Origin: Planctomycetota bacterium
GTDB lineage: Bacteria > Planctomycetota > GCA-002687715 > DRQF01
Length of the DNA stretch: 64,000 nt
Direction: 5' to 3'
Assembly (NCBI GenBank): GCA_020639295.1
Contig: JACKGY010000003.1
Coordinates: forward strand, 930,001-994,000
Positions 45,209-53,245 of this stretch are shown in pieces. The notes beneath the pieces are model-generated. The model did no database searches and had not been told where the DNA came from. It saw nothing but the letters and a program-made list of their open reading frames with translations. The position numbers were made by a program, and so were the translations under genes. Numbering within the stretch: position 1 is the stretch's first letter; the number at the start of each line of letters is the position of its first letter.

Positions 45209-46846
45209 TCAGGGGACCAGCTGGAGGCGCAATCCGTTCGAGCTCCGCAGGGTCGCCCCCAGCTCGAACCACTGGACGTGGGCGTACCAGCCGGCCAGAT
45301 AGGGGTTCTGGCGGCTGATGGAGGGCGCCCGGAATTCACCGGTCGCATCGAAGACGGTGTTCCCCACCTCGATCAGGTTCGCCGGGTCGGTCGCCACCAG
45401 GAGTTCGATGCCCATGAAGGGGTAGCGCGTCGGCGCCAGACTCACCACGTGGACGCCCGGGGCATGGGCCGCGGCTCCCTCGACCACGACCGTTCCGGTC
45501 AGGGAGGTGACCTGGTTGGCATCCGGACTCCAGCTCAGGAAGAGATCGTCGATCGCCCGGCTGCCGTGATAGACGAGGCTCGGCAGCTCCGGGGACTTCT
45601 CCACCCGGTAGAAGCCGCAATTCGTTCCGCCCACGCCGTCGTAGTAGAGGTCGCTGAAGACGATGTCGGCGAAGCCGTCGCCGTCGAGATCACCGACGCC
45701 CTTGACCCCGAGCGTGTTGCCGGTCGGGTCCACCGTGAAGGCGCGAAGGACCTGGCCGGTCTTGCCGGACCAGATCTTGGTGCGGAACTGGGCCGATGGG
45801 CTGCTGGGGGATGCCGACGCGGCGTAGTCATCGAAACCGTCGCCATCGACGTCGCCCAGCATCGACACGCCGATGCCCAGGCGGTCGAGGGCGTTGTCGC
45901 CGACATGCGAGCGGATCACCAGCCCGGTGAGCCCGGAGCGGACGACGACCCGGCCGACATCAAACAACGTGTTGCCGTAGCGGTATTCGCCATAGATGAA
46001 GTCGGGAACACCGTCACGATCGACGTCGCCGCCGCCAGCGACCGGTTGGCCGGCGTGGGACGTAGGACTCGAACCCAGGAAGGAGTAGATCAGGTTGCCA
46101 GTGGCACCCGAGCGGACCTGCACCGCGCCCGGGTAGTTGTTGCCTCCGGTGCTGTGATTCCGAATGCCCACGACGATCTCGGCCAGGCCATCGCCGTCGA
46201 TGTCGCCGAGGGCGGCGATGGAATCGCCGAAGCCGTCGCCCACGACGTTGCCGCTGATCATCCAGAGGAGACTGCCGTCGATCCCCGAGTGGACCTCGAC
46301 CCGCCCCACCGCCACGTTCGCTCCATTGGAGCCGAGGGCCCCGAAGGCGAAGTCGTCGTGACCGTCGGCGTTGAGGTCGCCCATGGCGCAGAGACCCGAG
46401 CCGAGACCGTCGTAGGGAGCGCCGAAGTAGCTGTAGAGGATCGCGCCGGTGGCGCCCGAGTAGAGGCGCAGGACACCATCGTAGGTCCCCGTCGGCGACT
46501 CGAGGATGTCCGAGACCATGAGGTCGGGCACACCGTCGCCGTCGACATCGCCCGCGGTCGAGACCCCGGAGGCAGGAAAATGCGCGGTCGGGAGCGGAGC
46601 GATGGTCCGGATCACCGCGCCGGTGGCACCCGACAGGACGAAGACCTGCCCCGGATTGCGGTTGGCGACATGGACGTCATTGATCCCGTCGCCATCGACG
46701 TCCCCAGCCGAGCCGATCACGCGTCCGAGCAGCTGCTGATTGGCCGTTCCCTCGCCACCGAAGAGCAGTGTCTGCGCCCTGAGCGCCGAGGCGGCCAGGG
46801 TCAGGACCAGACTCACCGTGAGCAGCACTCTTGCCGTGTTCTTCAT
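45209..46846 (-). CDS. Secreted FG-GAP/VCBS repeat protein
   Basis: A 545-residue exported protein. ATG 46846 with AAGGAA upstream begins a signal peptide ending ASALRAQ. The body is a run of FG-GAP units, each with an acidic calcium-type loop: AGDVDGDGINDVHVAN, AGDVDGDGVPDLMVSD, GDLNADGHDDFAFGA, LGDIDGDGLAEIVVG and GDLDGDGFADIVFSD are among the clearest, at least seven in all. These usually fold as an integrin-like beta-propeller binding calcium and a ligand. The C-terminal 110 residues form a separate beta-rich tail ending RSSNGLRLQLVP, similar in kind to tails in the di-haem protein and the next gene. It lies between recA and another secreted protein. Confidence 0.8.
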   Translation of the reverse strand: MKNTARVLLTVSLVLTLAASALRAQTLLFGGEGTANQQLLGRVIGSAGDVDGDGINDVHVANRNPGQVFVLSGATGAVIRTIAPLPTAHFPASGVSTAGDVDGDGVPDLMVSDILESPTGTYDGVLRLYSGATGAILYSYFGAPYDGLGSGLCAMGDLNADGHDDFAFGALGSNGANVAVGRVEVHSGIDGSLLWMISGNVVGDGFGDSIAALGDIDGDGLAEIVVGIRNHSTGGNNYPGAVQVRSGATGNLIYSFLGSSPTSHAGQPVAGGGDVDRDGVPDFIYGEYRYGNTLFDVGRVVVRSGLTGLVIRSHVGDNALDRLGIGVSMLGDVDGDGFDDYAASASPSSPSAQFRTKIWSGKTGQVLRAFTVDPTGNTLGVKGVGDLDGDGFADIVFSDLYYDGVGGTNCGFYRVEKSPELPSLVYHGSRAIDDLFLSWSPDANQVTSLTGTVVVEGAAAHAPGVHVVSLAPTRYPFMGIELLVATDPANLIEVGNTVFDATGEFRAPSISRQNPYLAGWYAHVQWFELGATLRSSNGLRLQLVP

Positions 46847-47129
46847 CACCGAAGGTTCCTTTCTCGACCTCGTCCCGTTTGGACCTGGCCGCCGCCATCT
46901 CGGCCCAGGGCCATCAGGTGAGCAGGAACCCATTGCGGTCTCCCGCAACGGCAAATCTCGGACTCCGCCCCCCGCGACCGGATCGGGCCTGGAGATGCGG
47001 GCCGACGTGGTCGATCCACATCGCTCCGTACCGACGCGGCCGCGGAAGGTCGAGCCGGCCGGAGACAAGGGAAGGCGAGGCGCCCGGTCCCGGCCGGACG
47101 CCCCGCCTCCACCGCCTGGCCCCTGCTCC

Positions 47130-49160
47130 TCAGAGGATCACGACGGTCACCGCGTTGGCGATCTTGACCCCGGTGGGGCTGGCGATCGCCGGCTGGAAGG
47201 TGGTCAGGACCAGGCCGCTCGGCAAGGCGAAGTTCGGCAGGGTCCGGGCGTCGAGCAGGACGCCGCTGGGATCGGTGAAGTAGAAGGCATCGTAGGGGAA
47301 GCCCTGGAAGCCGCCGTTGGCCCAGGCGATGGCGTCGATGAAGGCGGCGATGTTCAGCGGCAGGCCCTGGGCGTCGATGCCGGGCCCGCCGATGTCGAAC
47401 TGCCCGATGGTCCCGGGATAGACGACCGAGCCCGGATTGAGCGGGCCGTAGAGCAAGGCGATCGGCTGGAAGGGGGCGCCCTCGTAGTAGAGGCGGAAGG
47501 GCCCACCCGGGCTCACGGTCGCGCTGAAGGGACCGGTCACGCCATGCCGAGGACCGAGGCCCTGGGCGTTGACCGCGTCGTTCAGGTCGAAGAGCGCCAC
47601 GCCGGGTCGCGCCGGCTGGCCGGGGTTGCTCGGTCCCATGAGGTCGGCGACCAGGATGTCGTCGATGGCGATGTCGTGGCCGTAGGCGCCGTTGTCGGTC
47701 CGGCCGCGGAAACGGAGCTGGACGATCTGGCCGACGAAGGCCGAGAGGTCGACGTCGTGAAGGCGCCAGGCGGTGCCGTTCCAGGTGGCGAGGCTCGGGT
47801 CGTGGCCGTAGGGACCGAAGACGTCGAGGACGTCACCAGCCTGGGCCAGGACGTCCACGGAGAGTTCGTTCTCGAAGCTCGTGTGCGGCAGGTTCAGGTT
47901 GTAGCTGTGGCTCCAGAAGCCGAGGTGCGGCGCGATCGCCGTCCGCAGGTCGAGGCAGGGCGTGAGCAGGTTGATCTGCGCCTGCTCGCTACCCGGCGGA
48001 TCGTCGATGTGGGCATAGACGCCGGTCGGCGTGCCGACGAAGGTGTGGTCACGGCTCGGTCCGGTGAAGGCCGTGGCGGTCGGACCGCTCTGGATGATCC
48101 AGTCGGCGCCGGTGCCGCCGCCGTCGTTCGCGTCCTGGACCCAACCCGGAGGCGGCAGGGTTCCCGGCGTGCCGGGCAGGGAATCGAAGGTCTCCGCGAA
48201 GGGCAGGCCACGCAGGTTCGTGAGCCCGTCGCCACCGTAGCGACGCACCAGGGCATCGTTGCCCGGCACGACGTCCCCGACCAGCTGGATGGCGACCCCG
48301 AGATCGACCTGGCCGGCCGCGGGGAAGCTGGCGGGCGCCGAGAAGATGGCCGCGTAGGATCCGGCGGGCGGCAGGCCGCCGACCGGTTGGAAGCTCTCCA
48401 CCACCGGCGCGCCGCCATTGATGCTGAAGCTGGCCTGGAAGGGCGAGGTGATCGTGTTCGTGCCCAGGTTCTTCACCTGGAAGCCGACCGCGACGTTGCC
48501 CTGGGGCGGACGGCAGGAGTCGGCCAGGGGCGTCGGCAGGAGGATCGCCTCGACCGCCAGGTCGCTGGGCTGGATCTCGCTCACCAGGACGTTGTCCAGG
48601 CACCACCAGTAGATGTCCTTGAAGATTCCGCGGAAGCGGATCTCCATGCTCTTCCCGGGCGAGAAGTAGGGCGTGAGGTCGATGGTCTCGTGGACGACGG
48701 CGCCGAAGAAGCCCGGCGCCCAGCCCACGTCGGTCCCGACCCAGCTCCGGACGACCTGCCAGCTCCCGGCCGGACCGGACCGCAGCTCGACGTAGGCCTG
48801 GCTGTTGTCGTCTCGGAGCTGGTGGTCGAACTCGAGGGTCAGCGCGGCCAGTCCGTTGCTCGGATTGAAGGGCGGACTGGTCAGGATCGACTCGGTGGCG
48901 ATCGAACTCGAGAGCCAGCTGGGGTCGATCGCGGCGAAGCGACCGGAGACCGGCGGGTCGAGGAAGCGCATGCCCTGGTTCGAGAAGTCCCAGGACAGCG
49001 CGCCGCCGCCCGGCAGGGCGGTCGCCACGTTGCTCCAGCCCGCTGGCGGATTGGAGAAGGTCGTGTTGCTGAAGTCCTCGGAGAGGAGGACGGTCTGGGC
49101 CATGAGCCCGGTGCTCGTCAGCACCAGGACCAGGGCCAGACGGACGAACTTACCGTTCAC
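47130..49160 (-). CDS. Large secreted protein with two jelly-roll-like domains
   Basis: A 676-residue exported protein with signal peptide ALVLVLTSTGLMAQ. Two similar domains are seen: the first from LLSEDFSNTTFSNPPAGWSN to about residue 195 and the second from FAETFDSLPGTPGTLPPPGW to about residue 495, each with DNVLVSE or DDILVAD near its end, a pattern of MAM/concanavalin-like jelly-roll folds that often bind glycans or proteins. Between them a CARDB-like stretch begins DLAVEAILLPTPLADSC. The C-terminal 150 residues form another beta-rich unit ending KIANAVTVVIL. Probably surface or extracellular. No catalytic motif is visible. Confidence 0.7.
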   Translation of the reverse strand: MNGKFVRLALVLVLTSTGLMAQTVLLSEDFSNTTFSNPPAGWSNVATALPGGGALSWDFSNQGMRFLDPPVSGRFAAIDPSWLSSSIATESILTSPPFNPSNGLAALTLEFDHQLRDDNSQAYVELRSGPAGSWQVVRSWVGTDVGWAPGFFGAVVHETIDLTPYFSPGKSMEIRFRGIFKDIYWWCLDNVLVSEIQPSDLAVEAILLPTPLADSCRPPQGNVAVGFQVKNLGTNTITSPFQASFSINGGAPVVESFQPVGGLPPAGSYAAIFSAPASFPAAGQVDLGVAIQLVGDVVPGNDALVRRYGGDGLTNLRGLPFAETFDSLPGTPGTLPPPGWVQDANDGGGTGADWIIQSGPTATAFTGPSRDHTFVGTPTGVYAHIDDPPGSEQAQINLLTPCLDLRTAIAPHLGFWSHSYNLNLPHTSFENELSVDVLAQAGDVLDVFGPYGHDPSLATWNGTAWRLHDVDLSAFVGQIVQLRFRGRTDNGAYGHDIAIDDILVADLMGPSNPGQPARPGVALFDLNDAVNAQGLGPRHGVTGPFSATVSPGGPFRLYYEGAPFQPIALLYGPLNPGSVVYPGTIGQFDIGGPGIDAQGLPLNIAAFIDAIAWANGGFQGFPYDAFYFTDPSGVLLDARTLPNFALPSGLVLTTFQPAIASPTGVKIANAVTVVIL

Positions 49161-49333
49161 GGTTGATCTCCTCGGGGGGAAAGAGATGACAGCGCGACGT
49201 TCTGGCGCGGACGACGATACCCGGTGCGCTCGCGAGCGTCACCCCGCGATCACGATCCCGGATCGAGTCATCGCCGTCGATCGATGAAAACGACGGCGCA
49301 TGGCGGAGATACGGCGGCCTCGACCGGGACTCG

Positions 49334-49374
49334 AAAAGAAAAAGGGGCCGACTCCGCGGAGCCGGTCCCCCATC
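49334..49374 (-). terminator. Terminator after the thioredoxin-like selenoprotein gene
   Basis: GC-rich stem with one bulge (about 49344-49369) followed on the minus strand by CCTTTTTCTTTTCG: an intrinsic terminator 22 bp beyond the stop of the selenoprotein gene. This agrees with the gene ending at 49396 and not at the in-frame TGA at 50116-50118. Confidence 0.8.
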
Positions 49375-49395
49375 GTTCACCCTCGCGCGCCGGAT

Positions 49396-50346
49396 TCACT
49401 CGCCCTTCAGGGTGGCGATCTCGCCGCGGAGCTTCTCGAGCGTGTTACCCATCTGATCGCCCAGGTCGGCGGCCGCGATGATCTTCTCGAGCGCGGCCAG
49501 GATGGTCTCGGCGTCGGCCTTCTGCCCGGCCTTCACCGCGCCGAGCACGGCGTAGTAGTGGAAGCCCAGCTCCACCGGCGAACCGGCGTCGGGGCCCTCG
49601 CCCTTCTTCCACATCTCGTAGACCGCGACCCCGCCGTCCTCGCGGGCCTTGCGCATCGCCTGGCTGACGACCTGGTTCTTCTTCCAGGTGCGGTACTGGC
49701 CCAGGACCCGCTCGTCGACGCCTTCGACCTTGGCCGCGGCGTCGACCTCCTCGAGGCTCGGGCCGTTCTGTCGCTGACCGTGGCCGAGTGCGTCGAGGAT
49801 GGTGATGCTCGCCTTCAGCGCGGCGTCGTCGGGTTTCTCCTTCGCCTTGGCGCGCAGCTTCACCAGGAGCTGGGCATTGGCGAGCCCGGTCTTGAATTCC
49901 AGCTCGGTGGTCGGCCGGGCCTCGTAGACGACCTCGCCCTCGGCGGTGATGAAGCAGCAATAGGGGAAGCCGCGGCCACCCATGGGCTTCAGGAGACCCT
50001 GATCGGGCGCGCTCGCGAGATGGGCTTCGACGTTCAGGTAGGGAACGACCGACTTCGCGGCCTCGACCCACCAATCTTGCAGGAGGGGACCCCCCTCCAG
50101 TGATTCACAGGGTCCTCACCGCGCGTAGCTGCGGGAGAAGTAGGCATAGATCAGCTTGCCTTCCGCCGCGGCGCGCGTCTTGGCCGTCTCCAGCGACTGG
50201 ACCCATTCGATCTTGCCGGCGAATTCCTTGCTCAGCTTCTTGTCGTAGTTCGCCTTCAGCACCTCTTCGCTCGGCTGGTTCTGGGCCAGACCGGTCGTGG
50301 CGCCGAGGGCGAGCACGAGAAGAGCCATCAGGAAACGATGTCTCAT
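49396..50346 (-). CDS. Exported thioredoxin-like selenoprotein (UGPC), in-frame TGA decoded as selenocysteine
   Basis: A 316-codon frame with one internal TGA at 50118-50116. Before it: ATG 50346 with AGGAGAG upstream, signal peptide ending TTGLAQ, then the thioredoxin-like beta strand EGKLIYAYFSRSYAR. After the TGA the same frame reads GPCESLEGGPLL, so the motif is U77-G-P-C80, exactly where thioredoxins have CGPC. Downstream VPYLNVEA and the cis-proline segment GFPYCCFI complete the fold, followed by a helical tail of about 170 residues. A hairpin with GU in its loop starts 17 nt after the TGA (stem-loop 50098-50082). Standard calling would give a 76-residue and a 195-residue fragment. Role: probable periplasmic redox enzyme or peroxide/disulphide reductase. 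Confidence 0.85.
50082..50098 (-). promoter_or_regulatory. Candidate bacterial SECIS hairpin of the UGPC selenoprotein
   Basis: On the minus strand GGAGGGG (50098-50092), loop GGU, CCCCUCC (50088-50082): perfect 7-bp stem. The loop begins 24 nt after the TGA, within the window seen for bacterial SECIS elements, and contains GU as in the E. coli fdhF element. A competing stem GGACCC/GGGUCC is also possible. Confidence 0.65.
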
Positions 50347-50480
50347 CTGGTTTCTCTCCTGGACTTCGGTGAATTCGGTTCGGGCGTCGAGTCTACACCC
50401 GCCGAGGCGGCGCTGGAAGCCGGCCGCGCGATCATGAACGCCCACCGGGCCAGGAACATTCGCGGCTTCTGTTCCGCGCC

Positions 50481-51683
50481 TCAGCGGCGCGAGGCGACGA
50501 ACTCGCCGATCTTCGTGTAGGCGGCGCGCAGGGTCGCCTCCGGCGGCAGGAAGACCACGCGGAAATGCGCCGTTCCGGGACGTTGGCCGAAGCCGCCGCC
50601 GTGGACGACGACCACGCCGGTGGCCCGGATGAGGTCGGCGATGTAACTCTCCTCCGCCGCCGGATCGACGTCGAGGCTCGGGAAGGCGTAGAAGGCGCCG
50701 AGCGGCGGCACGCAGCTGATGCCGTCGACCGCGTTGAGCATCTCGACGGTGATGTCGCGCCGATGCGAGAGCTTCCGTCGGAGCGCGGGCAGATGGGACT
50801 TGTCGGCCAGCGCGGGGGCGATGGCGTACTGCTCGGGGTGATTCGAACTCAGGCGCGCGCGACAGAGCTGGGCGATCGCTCCCTTGTAGTCCTTGAGCAC
50901 GGCGGCGGCGCCCGAGAGGATGCCCCAGCCGACCCGAAGGCCCGGGCCGAGGTAGGCCTTCGACAGGCCGTCGAAGGTGAGGATCGGCGCCTCGTGATCG
51001 ATCGAGGCCATCGGCACGTGGACCGCGCCGTCCAGGGTCAGCTCGCCGTAGATCTCGTCGGCGATCACCAGGATGCCGTGCTGCTTCGCCAGCTCGATGA
51101 CGCCGGCGAGCGTCTCCCTCGAGGCCACGCTGCCGGTGGGGTTGTTCGGGTTGATGACGACGATCGCGCGGGTCTTGTCGTTGATGCGCCGGGCGATGTC
51201 CTCGAGGTCGGGCTGCCAGCCGTTCGCCTCGTCGAGGAAGTAGGGGTTCTCCTCGAGGGATAGCTTGGCGACCAGGGCGGTGTAGAGCGGGTAGCCTGGC
51301 GATGGGGTCAGGATGTTCTCGCCCTCGTTGCAGAGCGCGCTCAGGGCGATCTCGATGCCCTCGGAACAACCGTTCGAGATGTAGACGTCCTGGATGTTGC
51401 GGATGCCCTTCGCCTCGGCGTCGGCGCGGATCGCCGCCAGGGCGGCCGGAATGCCGTCGGAGGGCGCGTAGCCGTTCTTGTTGTCGTGCAGCGCCTTGGT
51501 GACGGCCTCGATGATGACCGACGGGGTCTCGTAGTCGAAGATGTTCGGGTCGCCGACGTTCAGGTAGAGCATCTCGCGACCGGCGGCCTTGGCTTCGGCC
51601 GCCACGGTCAAGATGTCGCGCACCGCGTACTTGATGCTCGCCACCTTGCGGGCGGGCTTGATCGCCTGTAGCTCCGAACTCAT
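50481..51683 (-). CDS. PLP-dependent aminotransferase, class I/II
   Basis: A 400-residue fold-type I aminotransferase. Motifs in order: YLNVGDPNIFDYETP near the N-terminus, VYISNGCSEGIEIALSAL, ILTPSPGYPLYTALVAKL, VVINPNNPTGSVASRETL, ADEIYGELTLDG, and the PLP lysine in LTFDGLSKAYLGPGLRVGW. It resembles the alanine aminotransferase AlaA/AspC-like group, moving amino groups between amino acids and 2-oxo acids. ATG 51683 has GGAGGAG upstream; a start at 51740 is in frame but less good. It is 134 bp upstream of the selenoprotein gene on the same strand and may share a transcript. Substrate cannot be given by eye. Confidence 0.9.
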   Translation of the reverse strand: MSSELQAIKPARKVASIKYAVRDILTVAAEAKAAGREMLYLNVGDPNIFDYETPSVIIEAVTKALHDNKNGYAPSDGIPAALAAIRADAEAKGIRNIQDVYISNGCSEGIEIALSALCNEGENILTPSPGYPLYTALVAKLSLEENPYFLDEANGWQPDLEDIARRINDKTRAIVVINPNNPTGSVASRETLAGVIELAKQHGILVIADEIYGELTLDGAVHVPMASIDHEAPILTFDGLSKAYLGPGLRVGWGILSGAAAVLKDYKGAIAQLCRARLSSNHPEQYAIAPALADKSHLPALRRKLSHRRDITVEMLNAVDGISCVPPLGAFYAFPSLDVDPAAEESYIADLIRATGVVVVHGGGFGQRPGTAHFRVVFLPPEATLRAAYTKIGEFVASRR

Positions 51684-51815
51684 CGCAACTCCTCCGTGAA
51701 CGGCGCCGAGGCTACCACCGCCCTGGTTTCGCGGCAACATCGCCGGCAGGGGCTCTTCCGCCGCCGACGGGCGATGTTAAGGTCTCGCCACCAGCAGCGA
51801 ACGAGGGTCGCAGCC

Positions 51816-52157
51816 ATGGGTAAGAGCGTCGAATACCTCCTGCTCTTCGTCCTCACCGGCCTCAGCGCCGTTCTCATGAAGTACCTCGCCGAGGCCAACG
51901 CCGCCCGCTGGACGGGCCTCGTCGCGACCTTCCCCATCCGGATCGGCATCGGCCTCTTCCTGGTCTCCGAGGCCGCCGGCCTGAGCGGACTACGGCGCGG
52001 CACGACCGGGACCATCATCGGCCTGGTGGCGATCATGGTGATGATCGGCGTCACCCACCTCCTGGCCCGCTCGATCGGGGTCCGCCCGGCCCTCGGCGTC
52101 GGCATGGCCGTCTGGTTCGTCGCCGCCTACGGCCTCGGCCAGATCTTCCGCGGCTGA
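51816..52157 (+). CDS. Small four-helix membrane protein (possibly DUF3147/GlpM-like)
   Basis: A 113-residue, strongly hydrophobic protein starting MGKSVEYLLLFVLTGLSAVL, with about four membrane helices separated by very short loops. ATG 51816 has GAGGG 8 nt upstream; a longer frame from 51696 is rejected as it reads through the divergent aminotransferase leader. The compact helix pattern and internal ATFPIRIG recall GlpM/DUF3147 membrane proteins, but this is tentative. It is divergent from the aminotransferase gene. Array 2 of the hairpin repeats begins 31 bp after its stop, in the same orientation as array 1 behind recA. Confidence 0.6.
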   Translation: MGKSVEYLLLFVLTGLSAVLMKYLAEANAARWTGLVATFPIRIGIGLFLVSEAAGLSGLRRGTTGTIIGLVAIMVMIGVTHLLARSIGVRPALGVGMAVWFVAAYGLGQIFRG

Positions 52158-52275
52158 ACGGCGGCTCCGCGGCGGTCGTGAAGACCTGGCCAGCCAGCGG
52201 CTGGCGCTTCGGCAGGACCGCGCAGCGCCCGCTGCGCATCCGAAACTCGGAGCCTCGCGGCAACCAATGGGGCAA

Positions 52276-52358
52276 CCAGCGGCTGGCGCTCCGGCAGGAC
52301 CGCGCAGCGCCTGCTGCGCATCCGAAGCTCGAAGGCTCTCGGCGAAGAATCCTGGCCA
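52276..52358. repeat. 83-bp exact direct repeat, copy 1 (copy 2 at 53014-53096)
   Basis: Bases 52276-52358 are identical to 53014-53096 over 83 bp, including a core hairpin, a GCGCAGCGCCTGCTGCGC hairpin and the following spacer. An exact match across 740 bp of array points to recent copying or gene conversion. Confidence 0.85.
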
Positions 52359-52506
52359 GCCAGCGGCTGGCGCTCCGGAGCGCCGGCTGCCCAGCCGGCA
52401 GGATCGCCGGCCGCTGGCCGGCGCTTCGTCATCAGGACCAAGGCGACGAGGACTCCGACGACGAGATCGTCGAGGCGAGACCGCGAGCAACGGGCTAGTT
52501 CGACTA

Positions 52507-52844
52507 GGCCAGCCAGCGGCTGGCGCTCCGGGCGGCTGGCGCTTCGGAGCGCCGGCTGCCCAGCCGGCAGGATCGCCGGCCGCTGGCCGGCGCTTCGTCA
52601 TCGCGACCAAGGCGACGAGGACTCCGACGACGAGATCGTCGAGGCGAGACCGCGAGCAACGGGCTAATTCGACTAGGCCAGCCAGCGGCTGGCGCTCCGG
52701 GCGGCTGGCGCTTCGGAGCGCCGGCTGCCCAGCCGGCAGGATCGCCGGCCGCTGGCCGGCGCTTCGTCATCGCGACCAAGGCGACGAGGACTCCGACGAC
52801 GAGATCGTCGAGGCGAGACCGCGAGCAACGGGCTAGTTCGACTA
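52507..52844. repeat. Two 169-bp tandem repeat units within array 2
   Basis: 52507-52675 and 52676-52844 are the same 169 bp with a single A/G difference in GGCTAATTC versus GGCTAGTTC. The preceding unit (52354-52506) is a 153-bp version lacking a 16-bp GGCGGCTGGCGCTTCG block, with a three-base change in the spacer. This shows recent tandem duplication. Confidence 0.88.
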
Positions 52845-53245
52845 GGCCAGCCAGCGGCTGGCGCTCCGGCAGGACCGCGCAGCGCCTGCTGCGCCTCGGA
52901 GCGCCGGCTGCCCAGCCGGCCTGGAGGCCGATCGCGTTCAAGTCGCCGACGACTGTAAGCACGGCCATCGTCGCCGCAAGACCACGAGCAACGGGCTAGT
53001 TCGACTAGGCCAGCCAGCGGCTGGCGCTCCGGCAGGACCGCGCAGCGCCTGCTGCGCATCCGAAGCTCGAAGGCTCTCGGCGAAGAATCCTGGCCAACGG
53101 GCGGCTGGCGCTTCGGAGCGCCGGCTGCCCAGCCGGCCTGGAGGAAGAAGCGGAGCAGGCTCTCCGGGCGGTGACGATTGCGGCCCTGGTGATGCGAGCG
53201 AGCGCTGGCTGATGGTAGACTCCGACCCCTGGGGAGAGTCCAAGC

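Larger units (their letters stand above)
52188..53145. repeat. Array 2 of GC-rich nested-palindrome repeats
   Basis: A non-coding stretch built from seven copies of a 25-bp core with GCCAGCCAGCGGCTGGC, starting at 52188, 52270, 52354, 52507, 52676, 52845 and 53008. Between them are GCGCAGCRCCYGCTGCGC-type, GCCGGCTGCCCAGCCGGC and GCCGGCCGCTGGCCGGC hairpins. The first three hairpin classes are the reverse complement of those in array 1, so the arrays are one repeat family in opposite chromosomal orientation but the same orientation relative to their upstream genes. Between units lies an 80-bp non-palindromic spacer containing CGAGGACTCCGACGACGAG. The 100 bp from 53146 to the MBOAT start hold its ribosome-binding site and no other feature I can see. 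Confidence 0.85.

Noticed and set aside
43328..45318. Long open frames over array 1 (for example 43328-44077, 43360-45318)
   Set aside because: They come from repeated hairpin modules and antisense recA; the products are repeated Arg/Ala/Gly strings with no protein-like pattern.
49396..49983. A separate 195-residue gene starting with ATG at 49983
   Set aside because: It begins in the middle of the thioredoxin fold and has no good Shine-Dalgarno; the same frame continues upstream, through the TGA codon, to a good signal peptide and start.
49396..50346. A simple nonsense pseudogene at the in-frame TGA
   Set aside because: UGPC replaces the catalytic Cys of the family, the frame and composition are intact on both sides, and a hairpin follows at the right distance; a random nonsense mutation would rarely meet all three.
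43231..53145. CRISPR arrays
   Set aside because: Repeat spacing is about 100-170 bp, spacers recur and are not unique, and no cas gene is present.
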